A DNA stretch of 18,614 bases from Phycisphaerales bacterium UBA3158 (GTDB taxonomy: Bacteria > Planctomycetota > Phycisphaerae > Phycisphaerales > SM1A02). Shown piece after piece: positions 14,735 to 18,614 of the stretch. A program made the position numbers and the translations under genes. Each line of letters opens with the position of its first letter. Positions within the stretch are counted from its first letter, which is position 1. Location: NCBI GenBank assembly GCA_002364555.1, contig DEYM01000068.1, positions 600-19,213 on the forward strand. The letters run 5' to 3'. Under the pieces are notes generated by a model, which was not told the origin of the DNA, did no database searches, and worked only from the letters and a program-made list of their open reading frames with translations.

Positions 14735-15250
14735 ATGTCCAGCAAACCCAACGAATCACTGGCGACCCCGACCGATCTGGCTGCCGAAGCGTCCGGCGAG
14801 ATAGCGGCGGCGCTCAATCCGCTGCTTGCAGACATCTTCGCACTCTATCTGAAGACCAAGAACTTCCATTGGCATGCCAGTGGTCCGCACTTCCGTGACT
14901 ACCATCTGCTTCTCGATGAGCAGGCCGATCAGCTGTTCCAGATGACGGACGCCATCGCCGAGCGTGTTCGCAAGATCGGCGGCACGACACTGCGTTCCAT
15001 CGGCAACATCAGTCGACTCCAGAGAGTCAAGGACAACGATGCCGAGTACGTGGCTCCGGTGGAGATGCTGGCCGAACTCTGTGAAGACAACAAGATGCTC
15101 GCCGCCTCCTTCAGGCAGGCTCATGAAGTGACGGGCAGGCATGGTGACATCGCCAGTTCAAGCCTGATCGAGAACTGGATCGATGAGACCGAACGGCGAA
15201 CCTGGTTCCTGTTCGAGGCCAGCCGTGTCGGCGATTCAACCGGTCATTGA
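14735..15250 (+). CDS. dps: Dps-family ferritin-like DNA-binding/iron-storage protein
   Basis: The 171-residue protein contains the complete Dps ferroxidase set with the spacing of the E. coli enzyme: H45 (NFHWH), H57, D61, D72 and E76 (DAIAERV). GPHFRDYHLLLDEQADQL (50-67) is the typical second-helix signature. Dps forms a dodecamer that oxidises Fe(II) with peroxide, stores the ferric core and in some cases coats DNA. A short polar N-terminal tail is present, but no Lys-rich DNA-binding run is obvious, so DNA binding is uncertain. AGGAG (14724-14728) six bases before the ATG supports the start. It lies 92 bases after the UnbV gene, and its stop overlaps the end of the convergent sulfatase-activating gene by seven bases. 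No copy of the TGAGACT operator is seen here, so control may be separate from the iron importer. Confidence 0.93.
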   Translation: MSSKPNESLATPTDLAAEASGEIAAALNPLLADIFALYLKTKNFHWHASGPHFRDYHLLLDEQADQLFQMTDAIAERVRKIGGTTLRSIGNISRLQRVKDNDAEYVAPVEMLAELCEDNKMLAASFRQAHEVTGRHGDIASSSLIENWIDETERRTWFLFEASRVGDSTGH

Positions 15251-16338
15251 TCCGCCTTGATTTGACCAGTCGTCTTCCCTGCATTTGCTGGCGTCAGCAT
15301 CTCCGGTGTCGCCACGGTTCGGAAGCCCAGATGGGACATCCCCGTATCGGGTGTCGTCGCCATGCGTGCACTGGGGCGATAGCTGTCGCAGTAGACGGCG
15401 TTGCAGAGGAAGGACCCCCCACGATGGACCCGGACATCCTTCGCATGGGGGGTTCTGGGATCGAACGCGTCTGCAGGTCCGGTGGGATTCCTCACCAGAT
15501 CATTCGATGTCAGGCGTAGCGTGTACGTGTCCGGGCGATACCGGTCCTGGCACCATTCCCAGACATTGCCCGCCATGTCGTGCAGCCCATAGCCATTGGC
15601 CGGGAAGCTGCCGACGGGTGCGGTCATCAGATAGCCGTCCTCCAGGGTGTTCTCGTTCGGGAACCGGCCTTGCCAGATGTTGGCATGCGTCGGTTCGATC
15701 GGATCATCACCCCAGGAATAGATCCCTCGTTCGAGTCCTCCTCGTGAAGCGAATTCCCACTGGGCTTCCGTTGGAAGTCGACGGTTGGCCCATCGACAGT
15801 AGGCCGTTGCATCCTCGTGACTCACATGGACAACGGGGTGCTCGAGGAGATCGTCGATGGTCGAGTCGGGTCCTTGCGGCTGTTTCCAGCTTGCATGGCT
15901 CGTCCATCGCCACCACATGGAAGGGTTGTTCAGATCGACTGGCTGATCCGGTCTTGCAAAGACGAGTGAGCCTGGCGCAAGCAGCTCATCCGACGGCTTG
16001 GCCGTGCCTGGTGGTAGTTGCTGTCTCAACTGTTCCCAGTCGACGGGTCGTTCGGCGACGGTGACGTAGTTCGTCGCATCGACGAAGGCCTTGAACTGCC
16101 TGTTGGTGACTTCATTGACGTCGATGAGGAAGCCGTCGATCGATACCTCGTGAACGGGACGCTCGTCGTCACGAGCCTCTTCGCCAACGCCTCCCATCTG
16201 GAAGGAGCCGCCTTCGATCCAGATCATGCCATCTGGAGTGGTCGGCTTTCGTTCCGGTGAAGCGATGGCGGGGGATACATGGTCGGAGGTCGCCTCCGGA
16301 GTGGTCATCAGCAGTATCAGGAGTGGCAGCAGGTTCAT
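15244..16338 (-). CDS. Formylglycine-generating enzyme (SUMF1/FGE family) with both catalytic cysteines
   Basis: The 364-residue product is a full FGE-sulfatase domain: IEGGSFQMGG (41-50), VNEVTNRQF (74-82), HPVVHVSHEDATAYCRW (167-183), RLPTEAQWEFASRGG (187-201), NGYGLHDMAGNVWEWCQD (248-265), RVHRGGSFLC (303-312), and LGFR (337-340). C312 and C317 (FLCNAVYC) match the catalytic Cys pair of human SUMF1 (C336/C341), so this looks like a true formylglycine generator that oxidises a Cys in sulfatases, not one of the many cysteine-free relatives. The N-terminus (MNLLPLLILLM, then a polar stretch) looks like a signal peptide, so the enzyme may act outside the cytoplasm; bacterial FGEs are more often cytoplasmic. 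No sulfatase is in the window. It is encoded opposite to its neighbours and overlaps dps tail to tail by seven bases. A ribosome site is not obvious. Confidence 0.9.
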   Translation of the reverse strand: MNLLPLLILLMTTPEATSDHVSPAIASPERKPTTPDGMIWIEGGSFQMGGVGEEARDDERPVHEVSIDGFLIDVNEVTNRQFKAFVDATNYVTVAERPVDWEQLRQQLPPGTAKPSDELLAPGSLVFARPDQPVDLNNPSMWWRWTSHASWKQPQGPDSTIDDLLEHPVVHVSHEDATAYCRWANRRLPTEAQWEFASRGGLERGIYSWGDDPIEPTHANIWQGRFPNENTLEDGYLMTAPVGSFPANGYGLHDMAGNVWEWCQDRYRPDTYTLRLTSNDLVRNPTGPADAFDPRTPHAKDVRVHRGGSFLCNAVYCDSYRPSARMATTPDTGMSHLGFRTVATPEMLTPANAGKTTGQIKADQ

Positions 16339-16440
16339 CCGGCAGGGCTCTTGGGAGGGTGATTGTCTGGTTCAGGCTGATGATAGGTCTTTTTAGTCCT
16401 CTAAACCCATTTTCGAGGCATGATGAGATGGCACATAAAT

Positions 16441-16462
16441 ATGAAAAAGGGCTCTTTTTCAT
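16441..16462. repeat. 9-bp perfect inverted repeat upstream of the PEP-CTERM-like gene
   Basis: ATGAAAAAG (16441-16449) and CTTTTTCAT (16454-16462) are separated by GGCT. The repeat ends two bases before the predicted -35 of the downstream gene, a common place for an activator or repressor site. A terminator is less likely because no T-run follows the right arm on the plus strand. Confidence 0.5.
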
Positions 16463-16464
16463 GG

Positions 16465-16492
16465 TTGTAGTGCTGTTTATCGGGACTACTAT
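16465..16492 (+). promoter_or_regulatory. Predicted promoter of the PEP-CTERM-like gene
   Basis: TTGTAG (16465-16470), a 16-bp spacer and TACTAT (16487-16492) form a fair sigma70-type promoter. The start would fall near 16499, giving a leader of about 60 bases that ends in the strong GGAGGAG ribosome site at 16545-16551. Confidence 0.45.
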
Positions 16493-16559
16493 CTAGTCAG
16501 GTATTCACTCATGGCAGTGGTGCCAGGCGACACATTGCGTTGCCGGAGGAGAAAGAACC

Positions 16560-17210
16560 ATGCGTCTAGTAACTGCTTCAGCTTTGCTCATCGCCGTACC
16601 GGCAATGGCAGCAACGTACACCGATCCAACTGGTGATATTGCCACTGGTAACCCCAATCTTGACATCGTCTCGGTCGATGTGAGTCACACCATCAGCGAC
16701 GTCGTGATCTCGATGAAGCTGGATGATCTGAATGGCGATTGGGGCAAGTATGGACTCGTCCTTGATTTCAAGTTCGGTGGAGCCGGCGACAATGACAACC
16801 CATGGAGCCGCGACATCGCTGGCCTCGAAGGCATAGACATGTTCGTGGGCACCTGGATCGACAATGGCGGTGGCATTGCAGAGTACTACTACACGCCTGC
16901 AGGCTGGGCTCCAACACCGTTGGGCGTCAGCATGAATGTCGACTTTGCCAACAGCACGATCAGCTGGACTCTTGGTGGATTCGCCTCTCAGCTTTCCGCC
17001 TTCGGTGCCGATACCTTCGGCTTCGAACTCTTCACGACCGGCGGAAATGAAGGCGACCCCGCTATCGACTTGCTCGGTGGTGAAGGAACGCAGCCGGGTT
17101 GGGGCAACGGTTCGGTCTCGACCGATCTCTCCTACTACAGCATCCCGGCTCCAGGCGCTCTGGCTCTGCTGGGACTCGCGGGACTCGCCGGTCGACGACG
17201 TCGCCGCTGA
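16560..17210 (+). CDS. Secreted protein with PEP-CTERM-like sorting tail
   Basis: The 216-residue protein has a signal peptide (MRLVTASALLIAVPAMA, cleavage after AMA at 18) and ends in a tripartite sorting tail: P196-A-P198, a hydrophobic stretch GALALLGLAGLAG (199-211), then five arginines. Such tails in Phycisphaerae resemble PEP-CTERM signals recognised by an exosortase, although the Glu of PEP is Ala here. The middle is beta-rich and acidic, with TDPTGDIATGNPNLDIVSVD near the start and several Gly/Asn/Asp loops (GGAGDNDN, 73-80); its binding function is unknown. The ribosome site GGAGGAG (16545-16551), eight bases before the ATG, is the strongest in the window, suggesting high expression, and a terminator follows the gene. 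Codon use contains more AT-ending codons early on but is otherwise like the neighbours. No exosortase is seen here. Confidence 0.85.
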   Translation: MRLVTASALLIAVPAMAATYTDPTGDIATGNPNLDIVSVDVSHTISDVVISMKLDDLNGDWGKYGLVLDFKFGGAGDNDNPWSRDIAGLEGIDMFVGTWIDNGGGIAEYYYTPAGWAPTPLGVSMNVDFANSTISWTLGGFASQLSAFGADTFGFELFTTGGNEGDPAIDLLGGEGTQPGWGNGSVSTDLSYYSIPAPGALALLGLAGLAGRRRRR

Positions 17211-17238
17211 TTCTCCCACATACGTTTGATCTTCTTTC

Positions 17239-17273
17239 AACCCCGCTGGCCATGCCGGCGGGGTTGTTCTTTT
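17239..17273 (+). terminator. Rho-independent terminator of the PEP-CTERM-like gene
   Basis: AACCCCGC (17239-17246) pairs perfectly with GCGGGGTT (17258-17265); the inner GGC/GCC and one T-G wobble extend it to a 12-bp stem with a CAT loop. A T-rich tail (TTGTTCTTTT) follows. It lies 29 bases after the stop codon. Confidence 0.85.
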
Positions 17274-17377
17274 CGGATGATCCAAGGCCGATCTGGGATG
17301 GAGTGGATTCAATACCAGGCTCTTGCAGTGGTTACAGGCCCACTGTGGCAAATTCAGGCCCCCATGATGGTCCTGAG

Positions 17378-17383
17378 TACAAT
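17378..17383 (+). promoter_or_regulatory. Predicted -10 element just before the kinase start
   Basis: TACAAT matches TATAAT at five of six positions and ends eight bases before the ATG at 17392. Transcription would start at or next to the ATG, a leaderless arrangement. No good -35 is seen around 17355-17361. Confidence 0.35.
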
Positions 17384-17391
17384 CTCATCAG

Positions 17392-18614
17392 ATGACTGAG
17401 CAGCCTGAACATCCTGATCCATTGGATTCCAACGAAGCGGAGACGGTCAATCTGGACCAGTCCCCTCATCTGGATTCCAGCTCGAGTCCGCTGCCGAGTC
17501 TCGTTGGCACGAAAATCGGTTCCTACACATTGAGGCGAGTCATCGGTTCCGGTGGCATGGGTACCGTCTACGAGGCTCAGCAGGAGCAGCCCCGCCGGCG
17601 TGTGGCCATCAAGATGATGAAGCAGGGCATCACGTCCAGTTCGGCGCTTCGTCGTTTCGAGTTCGAGTCCCAGACGCTTGCACGACTTCATCATCACGGC
17701 ATAGCCCAGGTCTATGAGACCGGTACGCATGATGATGGTGCGGGCGGTGTTCCGTACTTCGTCATGGAGTTCATTCCCAACGCACTCAAGATCACAGAGT
17801 ATGCCGACAAGAAGAAGCTCGGCACCCGTGAGCGACTGACGCTCTTCGGCAAGGTCTGCGATGCGATTCAGCATGGACATCTGAAGGGGATCGTCCATCG
17901 AGACATCAAGCCGGGCAATGTCCTCGTCGACTCCAATGGCCAACCCAAGATCATCGACTTCGGTGTGGCCCGTTCCACGGACAGTGATCTGGCCGTGACC
18001 ACGTTGCAGACCGACGTGGGCCAGTTGCTTGGAACACTGCAGTACATGAGTCCGGAGCAATGTGGTTCCGATACCAGTGACATCGACACCCGTAGCGACA
18101 TCTACGCATTGGGTGTTGTCCTCTATCAACTTCTCACGGGAAGGCTTCCGTACGACATACGAAAGGCGGCCATTCACGAAGCGGTTCGGATGGTTCGTGA
18201 GGAAGAGCCGCTGAAGCTATCAAGCATCGATCGCCATCTGCGCGGTGATATCGAAACGATAGCGCTCAAGGCGCTCGAGAAGGAACGTGAACGCAGATAC
18301 CAGTCGGCAGCCGCCCTGGAGCAGGACATAGACCGGTATCTGATCGGCGATCCGATATCCGCCCGTCGAGCGACCATCTGGTATCACTTCAAGCGTTTGG
18401 CCATTCGCCACAAGCTCGCCTTCACGCTGGCCGGTTCATTCATGCTTCTTCTGATCGCATCGACGGTCATCTCTCTTTCGCTGATGAGAAACGCCATGAA
18501 CTGGCAGGCTCAGGCATTGGACATGAGAGATCAGGCCATCGAGGACAGGCAGCTTGCCGAGCAGCATGCAATCAAGGCCCAGGCGGCTCAAGTGATAGCG
18601 GAACGATCGACTGA
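17392..18614 (+). CDS. Membrane-anchored Ser/Thr protein kinase (PKN/STPK type), 5' part only
   Basis: The first 407 residues are present; the gene continues past the window. After a 42-residue acidic, Ser/Pro-rich head, a Hanks-type kinase domain runs from about 43 to 315: glycine loop IGSGGMGTVY (51-60), VAIK with K74, E92 in FESQTLARL as the likely salt-bridge partner, HRDIKPGN (169-176, catalytic D171), DFG (189-191), GTLQYMSPEQ (214-223) and DIYALGVVLYQLLTG (236-250). One membrane helix follows (about 342-364), then a Gln/Ala-rich, probably coiled segment (372-405). This is the usual planctomycete layout, in which a periplasmic or TPR/WD40 part follows the helix; that part is cut off. 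No ribosome site is visible before the ATG, and TACAAT lies eight bases upstream, so the message may be leaderless. The kinase is likely active because all catalytic residues are present. Confidence 0.9.
   Translation, partial: MTEQPEHPDPLDSNEAETVNLDQSPHLDSSSSPLPSLVGTKIGSYTLRRVIGSGGMGTVYEAQQEQPRRRVAIKMMKQGITSSSALRRFEFESQTLARLHHHGIAQVYETGTHDDGAGGVPYFVMEFIPNALKITEYADKKKLGTRERLTLFGKVCDAIQHGHLKGIVHRDIKPGNVLVDSNGQPKIIDFGVARSTDSDLAVTTLQTDVGQLLGTLQYMSPEQCGSDTSDIDTRSDIYALGVVLYQLLTGRLPYDIRKAAIHEAVRMVREEEPLKLSSIDRHLRGDIETIALKALEKERERRYQSAAALEQDIDRYLIGDPISARRATIWYHFKRLAIRHKLAFTLAGSFMLLLIASTVISLSLMRNAMNWQAQALDMRDQAIEDRQLAEQHAIKAQAAQVIAERST

Noticed and set aside
16169..16462. Minus-strand frame starting at the inverted repeat (MKKSPFSYL...)
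   Set aside because: It is out of frame with the FGE gene and overlaps its first 170 bases; it becomes a low-quality Pro/Asp/Arg-rich sequence there.
17374..17387. TGAG-N6-CTCA before the kinase as a third iron operator
   Set aside because: Only four bases per arm match and the spacing is one base shorter than in the two good sites; it is noted only as a weak possibility.

Overview
The window most likely comes from a planctomycete of the class Phycisphaerae. Three features point there: a planctomycete-type cytochrome/PSD protein paired with a Tat-exported DUF1552 protein, a secreted protein with a PAPGALALLGLAGLAG-RRRRR sorting tail, and a membrane-anchored Ser/Thr kinase. This is inference from protein families, not from a marker gene. 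The DNA is moderately GC-rich with uniform codon use, and I see no rRNA, tRNA, CRISPR array, insertion sequence or other sign of recent transfer.

Layout. 1-456 is the 3' end of a GH18 (chitinase-like) gene. It lies tail to tail with a small DUF4149-like membrane protein on the minus strand (458-838). Between about 970 and 1030 is a compact regulatory node: back-to-back promoters share a -10 region, and a perfect 15-bp palindrome (TGAGACT-C-AGTCTCA) lies across it. A 93-residue protein of unknown function follows (1050-1331). A near copy of the palindrome (18 of 20 bases including the flank) lies just downstream of a -10 element ahead of an imelysin/EfeO-like M75 gene (1686-2555). That gene is followed closely by a complete Fe(III) ABC importer: binding protein 2599-3642, fused permease 3663-5252, ATPase 5249-6253. 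This is the best candidate for a little-described system: a Tat-exported imelysin working with an FbpABC/FutABC-type importer, under a Fur-like 7-1-7 operator shared with an unknown small protein and a DUF4149-like membrane protein.

The same strand continues with a PSCyt1/PSD3/PSD5/PSD4/PSCyt3/PSD2 protein carrying two CxxCH heme motifs (6326-8545), its DUF1552 partner (8571-9935), a TPR-sulfotransferase (9962-11416), a TPR lipoprotein (11485-12927) and a seven-bladed FG-GAP/ASPIC-UnbV lipoprotein (12924-14642). A Dps ferritin (14735-15250) comes next, after a larger gap. From 1686 to 14642 gaps are under 75 bp or genes overlap, and I see no clear terminator, so one long or several chained transcripts are possible.

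The right end changes direction. A formylglycine-generating enzyme with both catalytic cysteines and an apparent export signal lies on the minus strand (15244-16338) and overlaps the end of dps by 7 bp. A PEP-CTERM-like secreted protein (16560-17210) follows, with its own promoter, a striking 9-bp inverted repeat upstream and a strong terminator. A Ser/Thr kinase (17392 to the window end) runs off the right edge and may be translated from a leaderless transcript.

How the genes may work together (inference): the left half imports iron. Iron is then used by heme-type proteins (PSCyt) and could be stored by Dps, although Dps lacks a copy of the operator. The sulfotransferase and the formylglycine-generating enzyme both touch sulfate-ester chemistry, a known theme in planctomycetes.
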